Shown piece by piece: positions 43,115-52,769 of a stretch of 64,000 nucleotides of DNA. Every line of letters begins with the position of its first letter. Within the stretch, counting starts at the first letter, position 1. The position numbers were made by a program, and so were the translations under genes. Origin of the DNA: Chryseobacterium oryctis (GTDB lineage: Bacteria > Bacteroidota > Bacteroidia > Flavobacteriales > Weeksellaceae). Under the pieces are notes generated by a model. That model saw nothing but the letters and a program-made list of their open reading frames with translations, ran no database searches and was not told where the DNA came from. The stretch lies in NCBI RefSeq assembly GCF_025971925.1, contig NZ_JAPDHV010000002.1:492003-556002 (forward strand). Reading direction: 5' to 3'.

Positions 43115-44764
43115 ATGCTGTCGAGAATCTATATCAAAAATTTTGCTTTAATTGATACACTTGAAGTATCGCTACAAAATGGTTTGCAGGTAATTACTGG
43201 TGAAACAGGAGCCGGAAAATCTATCATTTTGGGTGCGTTGAGGCTTATTTTGGGAGAAAGAGCAGATATTAAGTCTATTTCTAACGCAGAAGAGAAAAGT
43301 ATTGTAGAAACAGAGTTTTCTCTGGATAATCAGTTCAAGAAATTTTTCATTGAGAATGATTTAGATTACGAGCATCAAACAATCATAAGACGAGAAATTT
43401 TACCATCCGGAAAGTCCAGAGCTTTTATTAATGATGTTCCTGTAACGTTAGATATTTTAAAAGAACTTTCATCTCAGCTTATTGATATACATTCGCAATT
43501 TGAAACGTCAAATCTTTTTACATCAGAATATCAGTTTAAAATTATTGATGGATTTTCTGAAAATAAGAAGCTGATTGAAGATTATCAGTTTGAATTTTCT
43601 GAGTTTCAAAGTCTTAAAAATCAGTTAAAGAAATATCAAAATCAGCTTTCTGAAAACAATAAAGAAACAGATTATAAAAAATTCCTCTTGAATGAGTTAG
43701 AGGAGCTTAATCTCGATGATATAGATTATGAAGATTTACAAAATCAGCTTTCTATTCAGGAAAATGCAGAAATGATTTCCGAAAACCTGAGTTTGGTTTT
43801 ATCGAGGTTTCATCAGGAAGAAGTTGGGATTTTTTCTTTCTTCAATGAAGCGAAAAGTAAACTTTCAAAAATTTCTGAAGTTTCCGCTAGTTTCTCCGAG
43901 CTTGATGAGAGATTAGAACAATCTTTTGTTGAATTAAAGGATATTGTTTCTGAGCTTGAAAATGAAGCAGATAAAATTGAAGTTAATCCGGAAAACTTAG
44001 CTCTTCTTTCTGAACTTAATAATAAAATTAATGCTTTATTGCTTAAACATAATGTTTCTGAAGTCAATGAATTAAAAGAAATTAGAAACCAATTGTCGGC
44101 AGAACAAAGAGGTGCTTCTGAGCTTGAAGGTTTAATTGAAGAAATTGAGGTAAAAATTAATGAAAAGGAAACCAAACTTGGTACTTTATCGGAGAAACTT
44201 TCAAAAAACAGAAAGAAAAGTATTCCTGTTTTTATAGAAAAAGCAGAAAGTTTATTAAAAAAATTAGGGCTGGAAAAAGCGAAAGTTGATATTGAGCTTC
44301 AAAATTCCCAAGATTTTAATCAATTTGGGAAGGAAAGTATTCAGCTTTTATTTCAAGCTAATTCAGGGTTTCCTTTAAAGCCAATTCAAACGGCAATTTC
44401 CGGAGGTGAGAGGTCAAGAGTAATGTTGGCTGTGAAGAAGATTATCGCTGAAAGTGATGAGTTACCGACATTGATTTTAGATGAAATTGATACGGGAGTT
44501 TCAGGAAAAGTGGCTGAAGAAATAGGAAATCTTATGAGAGATATGTCAAAAGATATGCAGCTTATTGTTATTTCTCATTTAGCACAAGTGGCAGCAAAAG
44601 GGAATAATAATTATAAGGTTGTGAAGCATGACATTGCTGGAAAAACTCAATCAACGATTATTCCACTGAATGAAGATGAAAAATTGCAAGAAATTGCACA
44701 ATTGCTTTCAGGTAGTAAGATTACAGAGGCTGCTTTGGAACAGGCAAAAGAATTGATAAGATAA
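43115..44764 (+). CDS. recN: DNA repair protein RecN
   Basis: This 550-residue SMC-like ATPase acts in double-strand-break repair. The N-terminal Walker A is TGETGAGKSI (~30). The middle is a long coiled coil (EFQSLKNQLKKYQNQLSENN ...). The C-terminal ABC signature is AISGGERSRVMLA, with Walker B LPTLILDEIDTGVSG and the H-loop LIVISHLAQVAAKG. ATG at 43115 (MLSRIYIKNFALI) matches the RecN consensus start; an upstream in-frame TTG at 43103 is unlikely. Length is normal. A strong terminator follows. Confidence 0.95.
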   Translation: MLSRIYIKNFALIDTLEVSLQNGLQVITGETGAGKSIILGALRLILGERADIKSISNAEEKSIVETEFSLDNQFKKFFIENDLDYEHQTIIRREILPSGKSRAFINDVPVTLDILKELSSQLIDIHSQFETSNLFTSEYQFKIIDGFSENKKLIEDYQFEFSEFQSLKNQLKKYQNQLSENNKETDYKKFLLNELEELNLDDIDYEDLQNQLSIQENAEMISENLSLVLSRFHQEEVGIFSFFNEAKSKLSKISEVSASFSELDERLEQSFVELKDIVSELENEADKIEVNPENLALLSELNNKINALLLKHNVSEVNELKEIRNQLSAEQRGASELEGLIEEIEVKINEKETKLGTLSEKLSKNRKKSIPVFIEKAESLLKKLGLEKAKVDIELQNSQDFNQFGKESIQLLFQANSGFPLKPIQTAISGGERSRVMLAVKKIIAESDELPTLILDEIDTGVSGKVAEEIGNLMRDMSKDMQLIVISHLAQVAAKGNNNYKVVKHDIAGKTQSTIIPLNEDEKLQEIAQLLSGSKITEAALEQAKELIR

Positions 44765-44785
44765 ATTATGAAGTGTACATATTGA

Positions 44786-44815
44786 AAAAAGGACAGAATT
44801 TCTGTCCTTTTTTGT
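44786..44815. terminator. Bidirectional terminator
   Basis: AAAAAGGACAG (44786-44796), loop AATTT, CTGTCCTTTTT (44802-44812). It lies between recN and the convergent bacteriocin-like gene. Confidence 0.9.
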
Positions 44816-44830
44816 TTTATTCAATTGTTT

Positions 44831-45022
44831 TTAAGATAAATCTGGGTCGCACATTTCTATAGGAACCAAGCATTTTGTAGAATTGCAAGGGTTTCCACTC
44901 GGGATTTCTAAGCAACAGGCGTGATATCCATTGTAAGTAACATGATAAGTGTTTGTCGGGCATGTGTGACCACCTAATACTTGTTTTAAATTCTCTCTTT
45001 GGATTTTTTTTAGATTTTTCAT
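44831..45022 (-). CDS. Double-glycine bacteriocin-like peptide, Cys-rich
   Basis: 63 residues. The N-terminus MKNLKKIQRENLKQVLGG is a double-glycine leader, as in class II bacteriocins and the Bacteroidota 'natural product precursor' peptides cut by C39-peptidase transporters. The core (19-63) has six Cys (21, 36, 37, 46, 51, 58). No C39 transporter, maturase or immunity gene is in the window, so export and processing must come from elsewhere. A second, different peptide of this type is at 50298-50450. Whether it has antimicrobial activity is unknown. Confidence 0.8.
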   Translation of the reverse strand: MKNLKKIQRENLKQVLGGHTCPTNTYHVTYNGYHACCLEIPSGNPCNSTKCLVPIEMCDPDLS

Positions 45023-45130
45023 AATATTTTGTTTTATAGATGTTTGTAATTTATCACTAATTTATGAAAAATTTTAACTTCTGAAAATTATTTTGTAAGA
45101 AATTGTAATTCAGCATCTTGTATAAATAAT

Positions 45131-45155
45131 AAAAACCTTGAAAACTTCAAGGCTT
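45131..45155 (-). terminator. Terminator of fumC
   Basis: CCTTGAA (45136-45142) / TTCAAGG (45146-45152), with a T-run on the minus strand, about 30 bp after the fumC stop. Confidence 0.75.
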
Positions 45156-45183
45156 TACATTGAATTTATATTTAAAAATGATG

Positions 45184-46578
45184 TTATTTCAGGCTTCCTA
45201 CCATATCTTCAGGTTTTACCCATTCATCAAATTGTTCGGCAGTTAGCAATCCAAGGTTAATGGCTTCTTCTTTTAATGTTGTACCATTTTTGTGGGCTGT
45301 TTTTGCAATTTTTGCAGCATTTTCATATCCGATATGTGTGTTTAAAGCTGTTACCAACATCAAAGATTTGTCAACCAATTCTTTGATTCTTTCATGATTA
45401 GGTTCTATTCCAACGGCGCAATGGTCATTAAATGAAATACATGCATCAGCAATTAATTGAGCTGATTGTAAGAAATTATAAGCCATTACAGGTTTAAAAA
45501 CATTCAGCTCATAATTTCCCTGAGTTCCTGCGAATGAAATAGTGGTGTCATTTCCTAGTACTTGTGCACAAACCATTGTTAAGGCTTCATTTTGAGTAGG
45601 GTTTACTTTCCCGGGCATGATGGAAGAACCGGGTTCATTTTCAGGAATGTAGATTTCTCCAATTCCGGAACGAGGTCCTGAAGCTAATAATCTGATATCT
45701 TGAGCAATTTTAAATAAAGAAACAGCTAGTTGTTTTAAAGCTCCATGAGATTCTACAATAGCATCATGTGCAGCAAGAGCTTCAAATTTGTTTTCTGCAG
45801 TAATAAAAGGGTGGTTGGTGAATTTTGCAATATATTCTGCAACTTTTACATCGTAACCTTTGGGTGTATTTAAGCCTGTTCCTACTGCTGTTCCTCCTAA
45901 AGCGAGTTCGGAAAGATGCGGAAGGGTGTTTTTTAAAGCTCTTAATCCAAATTCTAATTGTGCTACATATCCGGAAAACTCTTGTCCTAAAGTTAATGGA
46001 GTCGCATCCATTAAATGTGTTCTTCCTATTTTAACAATATCTTTAAAGGCAATTGATTTTTCAGCTAAGGTACTCTTTAACCTTTCCACAGCAGGAATGG
46101 TTGTTTCTACCACTTTTTTATAGGCTGCAATATGCATTGCCGTTGGATATGTATCATTGGAAGATTGAGACTTATTCACATCGTCATTTGGATGAATTTC
46201 GGATTTCTCTCCCAATTTTCCTCCATTATTAACATGGGCTCTATTTGAAATTACTTCATTTACATTCATATTAGACTGAGTTCCAGAACCGGTTTGCCAA
46301 ATTACTAAAGGAAACTGGTTATTGAGTTTTCCTTCAAGAATTTCATCACAAACTTTTGAGATCATATCTCTTTTTTCAACAGGAAGAACTCCTAAATCGG
46401 CATTTGCATAAGCGGCAGCTTTTTTCAAATATGCAAACGCTTCGATAATTTCGTGTGGCATAGAACCTTCAGGGCCTATTTTGAAATTATTTCTTGAACG
46501 TTCTGTTTGTGCTCCCCAAAATTTGTCAGCAGGAACCTGAACTTCACCCATGGTGTCTTTTTCTATTCTGTAATTCAT
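45184..46578 (-). CDS. fumC: Class II fumarate hydratase
   Basis: 464 residues from ATG at 46578 ([20 protein letters not shown]). An in-frame ATG at 46650 would add 24 residues encoded by a repeat element and is rejected. Motifs: [19 protein letters not shown], the [11 protein letters not shown] block, [19 protein letters not shown], and [15 protein letters not shown] with the catalytic loop Ser. This is the iron-free TCA-cycle enzyme (fumarate to L-malate). A second, unrelated fumarase (class I) is divergently encoded at 46915. Confidence 0.95.
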   Translation of the reverse strand: MNYRIEKDTMGEVQVPADKFWGAQTERSRNNFKIGPEGSMPHEIIEAFAYLKKAAAYANADLGVLPVEKRDMISKVCDEILEGKLNNQFPLVIWQTGSGTQSNMNVNEVISNRAHVNNGGKLGEKSEIHPNDDVNKSQSSNDTYPTAMHIAAYKKVVETTIPAVERLKSTLAEKSIAFKDIVKIGRTHLMDATPLTLGQEFSGYVAQLEFGLRALKNTLPHLSELALGGTAVGTGLNTPKGYDVKVAEYIAKFTNHPFITAENKFEALAAHDAIVESHGALKQLAVSLFKIAQDIRLLASGPRSGIGEIYIPENEPGSSIMPGKVNPTQNEALTMVCAQVLGNDTTISFAGTQGNYELNVFKPVMAYNFLQSAQLIADACISFNDHCAVGIEPNHERIKELVDKSLMLVTALNTHIGYENAAKIAKTAHKNGTTLKEEAINLGLLTAEQFDEWVKPEDMVGSLK

Positions 46579-46601
46579 TGTGATTAAGATTTTATTTTTA
46601 T

Positions 46602-46781
46602 TTAACCACAAAAGGAACAAAAGATTTAGATTAAATTTTAAGGGAAACACTAAAAACCCTTAAAGTTCATAAAGATGAAAATCATAGGTTTTCAAAAATT
46701 AATGTGTTCTTATAAAACAGTATTTAATTAAACTTAAAATAACTAATATGTTTAAAAAACTTTTGTTCCTTTTATGGTTAA
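46602..46781. mobile_element. MITE-like inverted-repeat element between the fumarase genes
   Basis: TTAACCACAAAAGGAACAAA... (46602-46623) and its reverse complement (46760-46781) match at 21 of 22 positions and enclose about 136 bp of AT-rich non-coding DNA. The fumC start is 24 bp from one end. I recall similar ACCACAAAAGG(C/A)AC palindromes in other flavobacterial genomes, but this is not checked. The interior has further weak dyads, as a decayed element would. Confidence 0.65.
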
Positions 46782-46890
46782 AAATAGAATAGTATAAATT
46801 TAGTCATTACTCAAAAATCTTGCAATTTATAATGATTATAAATATCAATTTAAACTGTTGATTTTACTTATGTTTTTTTAAGGGAAGCTG

Positions 46891-46898
46891 TATTTTTG
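46891..46898 (+). promoter_or_regulatory. -7 box of the class I fumarase
   Basis: TATTTTTG, a TAnnTTTG match, 17 bp upstream of the ATG at 46915, giving a very short 5' UTR. No TTG at a proper -33 spacing. Confidence 0.55.
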
Positions 46899-46914
46899 TA
46901 CAAACGAAAATTCA

Positions 46915-48522
46915 ATGGATTTTAGATATCAGGATCCGTATCCGATTCAAAAAGATGATACGGTATATAAAAAGCTTACATCAGATTACGTAAAAGTTGA
47001 AAAACTTGGAGATAGAGAAATTTTAAATATAGATCCAAAAGGACTTGAGCTATTGGCAGAAGAAGCAATGGCGGATGTTTCTTTTATGCTTCGTTCTTCA
47101 CATTTAGAAAGTCTTAGAAGAATTATTGATGATCCTGAAGCGACTGATAATGATAGATTTGTTGCTTATAATTTATTGCAAAATGCCGCCGTAGCTGTAG
47201 AAGGAGCTTTACCTTCTTGTCAGGATACCGGTACAGCAATTGTGATGGCTAAAAAAGGAGAAAATGTTTATACGGGAGTTGATGATGGGGAATATTTGAG
47301 TAAGGGTATTTTCAATACTTATCAAAAAAGAAACTTAAGATATTCTCAGGTTGTTCCTTTAACAATGTTTGATGAAAAAAATTCCGGTTCAAATCTTCCT
47401 GCACAAATTGATATTTATGCTAAAAAAGGAGACTATTATGAATTTTTATTCTTGACTAAAGGAGGTGGTTCTGCTAACAAGACATTCTTGTACCAAAAAA
47501 CAAAGTCATTATTGAACGAAAAGTCTCTTGAAGAATTTATCAAAGAGAAAATTTCAGATTTAGGTACGGCTGCTTGTCCTCCATATCACTTGGCTTTAGT
47601 AATTGGCGGAACTTCTGCTGAAGCGAATTTAGCTGCTGTGAAAAAGGCATCTGCGAAATATTATGATAATCTTCCGACTGAAGGAAATGAGGCAGGACAG
47701 GCTTTCAGAGATTTGGAGTGGGAAGCAAGAGTTCAGAAGATTTGTCAGGAAAGTGCAATTGGAGCTCAGTTTGGGGGTAAATATTTAACGCATGATGTTA
47801 GAGTTATCAGACTTCCTCGTCACGCAGCTTCTTGTCCTGTAGGAATGGGTGTATCATGTTCAGCAGATAGAAATATTAAAGGTAAAATTACCAAAGAAGG
47901 TATTTTCTTAGAGCAATTGGAACAAGATCCTAAAAGATTTTTACCGGCAACTCCTCCGCATTTGGAAGAAGCTGTAGAAATTGATTTGAATAAACCAATG
48001 CCTGAAATTTTAGCGGAACTTTCAAAATATCCGATTAAAACAAGGTTGAAACTAAACGGTACTTTAATTGTAGCAAGAGATATTGCTCACGCAAAGATTA
48101 AAGAAATTCTTGACAGCGGAAAACCAATGCCAGAATATTTCAAAAACCATCCTATTTATTATGCAGGACCAGCAAAAACTCCGGAAGGAATGGCTTCAGG
48201 AAGTTTCGGACCTACAACAGCAGGAAGAATGGATGTTTATGTAGATGAATTCCAGAGCCATGGAGGAAGTATGATTATGTTGGCAAAAGGTAATAGAAGC
48301 AAAGATGTTACAAATGCGTGCAAAAAATATGGAGGGTTCTATTTAGGTTCAATTGGTGGGCCAGCTGCAATTTTAGCGAAAGATAATATTGTGTCTGTTG
48401 ATGTCGTAGACTTTCCAGAATTGGGGATGGAAGCTGTAAGAAAAATTGAAGTAAAAGATTTCCCTGCATTTATTATCACTGATGATAAAGGAAATGATTT
48501 CTTCGCAGATCTTGCACATTAA
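46915..48522 (+). CDS. Class I fumarate hydratase (iron-sulfur)
   Basis: 535 residues. This is the 4Fe-4S, oxygen-sensitive fumarase, of the single-chain FumA/B type. Cluster Cys candidates are in [14 protein letters not shown], the [20 protein letters not shown] block and [10 protein letters not shown]. The [16 protein letters not shown] and [14 protein letters not shown] motifs belong to the two fused domains. Length matches. Having both classes lets the cell keep malate flux when one is inactivated, for example by oxygen or iron shortage. Divergent from fumC, with a MITE-like element between. Confidence 0.93.
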   Translation: MDFRYQDPYPIQKDDTVYKKLTSDYVKVEKLGDREILNIDPKGLELLAEEAMADVSFMLRSSHLESLRRIIDDPEATDNDRFVAYNLLQNAAVAVEGALPSCQDTGTAIVMAKKGENVYTGVDDGEYLSKGIFNTYQKRNLRYSQVVPLTMFDEKNSGSNLPAQIDIYAKKGDYYEFLFLTKGGGSANKTFLYQKTKSLLNEKSLEEFIKEKISDLGTAACPPYHLALVIGGTSAEANLAAVKKASAKYYDNLPTEGNEAGQAFRDLEWEARVQKICQESAIGAQFGGKYLTHDVRVIRLPRHAASCPVGMGVSCSADRNIKGKITKEGIFLEQLEQDPKRFLPATPPHLEEAVEIDLNKPMPEILAELSKYPIKTRLKLNGTLIVARDIAHAKIKEILDSGKPMPEYFKNHPIYYAGPAKTPEGMASGSFGPTTAGRMDVYVDEFQSHGGSMIMLAKGNRSKDVTNACKKYGGFYLGSIGGPAAILAKDNIVSVDVVDFPELGMEAVRKIEVKDFPAFIITDDKGNDFFADLAH

Positions 48523-48566
48523 TTAGTTTAAAATCAAAATAAATAATAAAATAGGGCTTATATCTT

Positions 48567-48597
48567 TTGTGTAAAACAATAAAAAGTCCTATTTTTG
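48567..48597 (+). promoter_or_regulatory. Promoter of the small membrane-protein gene
   Basis: TTG (48567-48569), 20-nt spacer, TATTTTTG (48590-48597), followed by C. The start codon is 18 bp downstream. Confidence 0.7.
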
Positions 48598-48614
48598 CCT
48601 AAAATCTTTAAAGA

Positions 48615-48899
48615 ATGATAACGATTTTATCAGCATTTTGGCCGTTTTACCAGTTCCTTTGGACAGTATTTTTCATAATCATGTTCTTGGTAGGGTTCTG
48701 GTGTATTTTTATGTTCTTCGGGTTGGTTATTCCAATGTGGTTGACGGAAGGTTTGAAAGAATATTTTGGAAAAGTAAAGCCTTTTGATCCTGAAGATATC
48801 AGAAGAAAAAATATTTATGAGCAGGAAGGTGTAGAGGTTATCTACAACGAACCAAAAGGAAACGGGCCTTTCTTGCACGATAGTCACGGACATCATTAA
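48615..48899 (+). CDS. Small membrane protein of unknown function
   Basis: 94 residues, with one long or two adjacent membrane helices (residues ~5-45, WTVFFIIMFLVGFWCIFMFF), then a cytoplasmic-looking tail with LKEYFGKVKPFDPEDIRRKN and a His-rich end (HDSHGHH). No family recognised. It has its own promoter and a terminator at 48964, so it is a separate transcription unit. The C-terminal His cluster could bind metal; this is inference. Confidence 0.65.
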   Translation: MITILSAFWPFYQFLWTVFFIIMFLVGFWCIFMFFGLVIPMWLTEGLKEYFGKVKPFDPEDIRRKNIYEQEGVEVIYNEPKGNGPFLHDSHGHH

Positions 48900-48963
48900 T
48901 TGATTGTCATTGCTTTTTCACCTGAATTCTGAAAAAGTAATATCAAAGCAAAACATCATATAT

Positions 48964-48993
48964 AAACCACTTAATTTTTTAAGTGGTTTTTTG
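48964..48993 (+). terminator. Intrinsic terminator
   Basis: AAACCACTT (48964-48972) / AAGTGGTTT (48981-48989) followed by a T-run, after the small membrane protein gene. Confidence 0.88.
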
Positions 48994-49107
48994 TTTTTAA
49001 TGATACTTTTTATTTGTGAACTACTAAATCATAATGGATTTTAATAAGAATTTATAAAGGAAAAGCTATAGGATTTAAAAACAAAAGAATACACAATCAA
49101 ATGTTTA

Positions 49108-49138
49108 TTGAGTTTTGAATTAATAATTCTTATCTTTG
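49108..49138 (+). promoter_or_regulatory. Promoter of prfA
   Basis: TTG (49108-49110), 20-nt spacer, TATCTTTG (49131-49138), followed by C. The ATG is 19 bp further on. Confidence 0.8.
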
Positions 49139-49157
49139 CACCCACAAAATTTTCATA

Positions 49158-50243
49158 ATGTCTAAATCATTAATTCCAAAATTAGAAGCTATAAAACAAA
49201 GATATAATGAGGTTGCAGATCTTATTATTCAACCTGATGTTATTTCAGACCAAAAAAGATATTCTACTTTGAATAAAGAATATAGTGATTTGGGAAAAAT
49301 TGTAAAAGTTTATGACCAATATAAAGGAGCTTTAGATACTATTGAAGAATCTGATGAAATCATTGCTGATGGTTCAGACAGAGATTTGGTGGATTTGGCT
49401 AAAGAGGAAAAGCTTGAGGCTCAATCTAGAATTCCTGGATTAGAAGAAGAGTTGAAAGTTTTATTAATACCAAAAGATCCTGCAGATGATAAAAACGTAA
49501 TTGTAGAATTACGTGCGGGAACAGGTGGCGATGAAGCGGCTATTTTTGTGGAAGATATTTACAGAATGTATACCATGTATTTTAAAGCAAAAGGCTGGAG
49601 GCATGAAGTAACTGATTCTAATGAAGCAGCAAAAGGATACAAAGAGCTAATAATGAAAGTAGAAGGTGAAGGAGTTTACGGAATTATGAAGTTCGAATCT
49701 GGGGTTCACCGTGTACAGCGTGTTCCGGAAACAGAATCTCAGGGAAGAGTTCATACTTCTGCAATTACTGTTGCTGTTCTTCCGGAAGCTGAAGAAGTAG
49801 ATGTAGAAATTAATCCTGCTGATATAGAAATGCAAACTTCGCGTTCGGGTGGAGCTGGAGGTCAGAACGTAAACAAAGTTGAAACGAAAGTACAATTAAC
49901 ACACAAGCCTTCAGGATTAGTTGTTGTTTGTCAACAGGCTCGTTCTCAGTTAGCAAACCGTGAATTGGCAATGGAAATGCTTCGTGCTAAATTGTATGAT
50001 ATTAAATTACAGGAAGTTCAAGGTGATATTGCTGCACAAAGAAAAACAATGGTTTCTACAGGAGATCGTTCCGCAAAAATTAAAACATATAATTATCCTC
50101 AAGGAAGAGTAACAGATCATAGAATTAATAAATCTATGTACAATCTTGATGCGTATATGAATGGAGATATTTCAGAAATGATTGATGCTGTAATCATGGC
50201 AGAAAATGCGGAGAAAATGAAAGGAGAGGAAGAGAATTACTAA
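49158..50243 (+). CDS. prfA: Peptide chain release factor 1
   Basis: 361 residues. The catalytic GGQ motif is in [14 protein letters not shown] (~233-235) and the stop-codon recognition region includes [20 protein letters not shown], with the PxT anticodon-like tripeptide expected nearby. The C-terminal domain has [20 protein letters not shown], typical of RF1. It releases peptide at UAA and UAG. The same GGQ fold recurs in prfH at 60514, which is a different, shorter protein. Confidence 0.94.
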   Translation: MSKSLIPKLEAIKQRYNEVADLIIQPDVISDQKRYSTLNKEYSDLGKIVKVYDQYKGALDTIEESDEIIADGSDRDLVDLAKEEKLEAQSRIPGLEEELKVLLIPKDPADDKNVIVELRAGTGGDEAAIFVEDIYRMYTMYFKAKGWRHEVTDSNEAAKGYKELIMKVEGEGVYGIMKFESGVHRVQRVPETESQGRVHTSAITVAVLPEAEEVDVEINPADIEMQTSRSGGAGGQNVNKVETKVQLTHKPSGLVVVCQQARSQLANRELAMEMLRAKLYDIKLQEVQGDIAAQRKTMVSTGDRSAKIKTYNYPQGRVTDHRINKSMYNLDAYMNGDISEMIDAVIMAENAEKMKGEEENY

Positions 50244-50297
50244 AAAAATGTTTTTTTTGTAAAAATTTGATATCTTTATGATAGCAAATTATTAAAT

Positions 50298-50450
50298 ATG
50301 AAAAAACTAACTAAAAAAGATTTAAAATCTATTGTTGCTGGAAATGGTGATCCAAGACCAGGCAAATGTATTGTTAACGGAGAACTTATAGATTGGATTT
50401 GTGGAGTTCCCTGCCCTGATGGAATGACTGCATTTTGCTTCGCAGATTAA
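50298..50450 (+). CDS. Small bacteriocin-like peptide with glycine leader
   Basis: 50 residues from ATG at 50298. The start MKKLTKKDLKSIVAG resembles the double-glycine leader seen at 44831-45022 (here Ala-Gly), and the core has four Cys (24, 35, 39, 47) with DWICGVPCPDGMTAFCF. A terminator follows at once, so it is a complete transcription unit. A -7-like TATCTTTA at 50270 lies upstream. No transport or immunity gene is nearby. It belongs to the same small-peptide class as the 63-residue peptide. Confidence 0.75.
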   Translation: MKKLTKKDLKSIVAGNGDPRPGKCIVNGELIDWICGVPCPDGMTAFCFAD

Positions 50451-50468
50451 AAAACTTAAAAATTTATT

Positions 50469-50499
50469 AAAGCTTCTATTTTTATAGGAGCTTTTTTAT
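50469..50499 (+). terminator. Terminator of the small peptide gene
   Basis: AAAGCTTCT (50469-50477) / AGGAGCTTT (50486-50494), one G-U pair, followed by a T-run. Confidence 0.85.
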
Positions 50500-50537
50500 T
50501 TGGGATTCTTTCAGTATTTTTGATAAAATCGTTAAAA

Positions 50538-52640
50538 ATGAATTTTACACCAATCTTATTAACCGCTGGAGTTTTATTTTCAGCATCTATTTATTCTCAA
50601 AAAATGATTTATCCAAAAGCATTAAAAGGAAATCAAACAGATACTTACTTCGAAACTTCTGTCGCAGATCCTTTTCGAGATTTAGAAAATGATTCGGAAG
50701 CTACAAAAAAGTGGGTGGATGAAGAAGTTGATTTTAGCCAGAATTATCTTTCGAAAATACCTTTTAGAGAGAAAATAAAAGATCAATTAAGAGATATTTG
50801 GAATTATGAAAAAATAGGAGCTCCTTTTAAAGAAGGAGATTATACGTACTTTTATAAAAATAACGGGCTACAGGCTCAATCGGTTTTATACAGAACGAAT
50901 CTTAAAACTAAAAATATTGAAGTATTTTTAGACCCTAACCAGTTTTCTGAAAAAGGAACAACCTCTCTTTCTCAATTATCATTCAATAAAAAAGGAAATT
51001 TAGCAGCCTATTCAATCTCAGAAGGAGGAAGTGATTGGAACAAAATCATCATTATCGACGCAATTACCAAAAAACAAATTGATGAGACGTTGGTTGATGT
51101 GAAATTTAGTGGAATTTCATGGCAAGGAGACGAAGGTTTTTATTATTCTAGCTATGATAAACCAAAGGAAGGAACAGTACTTTCCGGAATGACCGATAAG
51201 CATAAGGTTTACTTTCACAAATTAGGAACGAAACAATCTGAAGATAAACTAATTTTCGGAGGAGAAAAAACTCCAAGAAGATATTTAGGTGCTGATGTTT
51301 CTGAAGACCAGAGATATTTAATTATTTCCGCAGCCAATGCAACCAACGGAAATGAATTATATATAAAAGACTTACAGAAAGGAGGTGATTTTATCCAAAT
51401 AAATAAAGGATTTGATATCAATGCAAGTATCGTTGATACAGAAGGGGACGAACTTTATATTTTTACAGATAAGGATGCACCAAATATGCGTCTTGTGAAA
51501 GCAAACATCAAAAATCCTAGTCCTGAAAATTGGAAGGATGTGATTCCTCAAACGGATAATGTATTAGGAATTTCTTCAGGAGGAGGCTATTTCTTTGCTA
51601 CATATATGGTAGACGCTATTGATCAAGTAAAACAATATGATAAAGCCGGAAAATTAATCAGAGAAATTACCCTTCCGGGTAAAGGGAATGTAGGAGGATT
51701 TGGAGGGAAAGAGAAGGAAAAAGAATTGTATTTTTCTTTCACAAATTATATAACTCCCGGAACAATTTATAAGTTTAATGTAGAAACAGGAAAATCGGAA
51801 GTTTACCAAAAGCCAAAAGTAAAATTCAATCCCGATGATTATGTTTCCGAGCAAGTTTTCTATACTTCTAAAGACGGAACAAAAGTTCCTATGATGATTA
51901 ATTATAAAAAAGGAACTAAGCTGAATGGTAAAAACCCAACGATTTTATATTCTTATGGAGGATTCAATATAAGCCTACAACCAGCGTTTTCTGTAGTAAA
52001 TGCAGTATGGATGAATAACGGAGGAATTTATGCAGTTCCCAACATCCGTGGAGGAGGTGAATATGGTAAAAAGTGGCATGATGCAGGAACGAAAATGCAA
52101 AAAAAGAATGTGTTTGATGATTTCATTGCTGCAGGGGAATACTTACAAAGTAAAGGATATACTTCGAAAGAATATATGGCTCTTTCAGGAAGATCAAACG
52201 GAGGCTTATTGGTTGGTGCAACCATGACTATGCGCCCTGATTTGGCTAAAGTTGCATTTCCTGGAGTTGGAGTTCTGGATATGTTGAGATATAACAAATT
52301 CACAGCAGGAGCAGGTTGGTCTTATGATTACGGAACAGCGGAAGATAGTAAAGAAATGTTTGAATACTTAAAGTCATATTCTCCGGTACATAATGTAAAA
52401 AGCGGAACATGTTATCCTTCAACGATGATTATTACAAGTGATCATGATGACAGAGTGGTTCCGGCACATTCTTTCAAATTTGGAGCTGAGTTACAAGAAA
52501 AGCAAGGATGTAAAAATCCTATTTTACTAAGAATAGAGAAAAATGCAGGTCATGGGGCAGGAAGGTCAACCGAACAGGTAATTGGTGAGAATGCAGATCT
52601 TATTTCTTTTGCACTGCATGAAATGGGGGTGAAATTATAA
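50538..52640 (+). CDS. Prolyl oligopeptidase family serine peptidase (S9A)
   Basis: 700 residues from ATG at 50538 (an in-frame TTG at 50520 would add six). It has a signal peptide (MNFTPILLTAGVLFSASIYS). An N-terminal beta-propeller (~80-420) with repeated blade motifs covers a C-terminal alpha/beta hydrolase. The triad: Ser in ALSGRSNGGLLVGA, Asp in TSDHDDRVVPAHS, His in KNAGHGAGRS. It cleaves short Pro-containing peptides and is likely periplasmic. The family is well characterised in flavobacteria. Confidence 0.92.
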   Translation: MNFTPILLTAGVLFSASIYSQKMIYPKALKGNQTDTYFETSVADPFRDLENDSEATKKWVDEEVDFSQNYLSKIPFREKIKDQLRDIWNYEKIGAPFKEGDYTYFYKNNGLQAQSVLYRTNLKTKNIEVFLDPNQFSEKGTTSLSQLSFNKKGNLAAYSISEGGSDWNKIIIIDAITKKQIDETLVDVKFSGISWQGDEGFYYSSYDKPKEGTVLSGMTDKHKVYFHKLGTKQSEDKLIFGGEKTPRRYLGADVSEDQRYLIISAANATNGNELYIKDLQKGGDFIQINKGFDINASIVDTEGDELYIFTDKDAPNMRLVKANIKNPSPENWKDVIPQTDNVLGISSGGGYFFATYMVDAIDQVKQYDKAGKLIREITLPGKGNVGGFGGKEKEKELYFSFTNYITPGTIYKFNVETGKSEVYQKPKVKFNPDDYVSEQVFYTSKDGTKVPMMINYKKGTKLNGKNPTILYSYGGFNISLQPAFSVVNAVWMNNGGIYAVPNIRGGGEYGKKWHDAGTKMQKKNVFDDFIAAGEYLQSKGYTSKEYMALSGRSNGGLLVGATMTMRPDLAKVAFPGVGVLDMLRYNKFTAGAGWSYDYGTAEDSKEMFEYLKSYSPVHNVKSGTCYPSTMIITSDHDDRVVPAHSFKFGAELQEKQGCKNPILLRIEKNAGHGAGRSTEQVIGENADLISFALHEMGVKL

Positions 52641-52667
52641 CTTTAAGAAAAATTAAAAATATATTAA

Positions 52668-52703
52668 AAAAAAGATGGTTTTTGTTTAAACTGTCTTTTT
52701 TTG
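52668..52703 (+). terminator. Terminator after the prolyl oligopeptidase
   Basis: A-rich stem near 52668-52680 pairs with AAACTGTCTTTT (~52689-52700), with two G-U pairs, followed by T. Confidence 0.65.
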
Positions 52704-52769
52704 TGGTTTTTTTTAGTATGATTCACTACATTTGGTTTTAGATATTTAAAATTTTATTAATAGGCTATT

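Noticed and set aside
46579-46650. N-terminal extension of fumC
   Set aside because: The extra 24 codons lie in and beside the MITE-like repeat and do not match the FumC family start.
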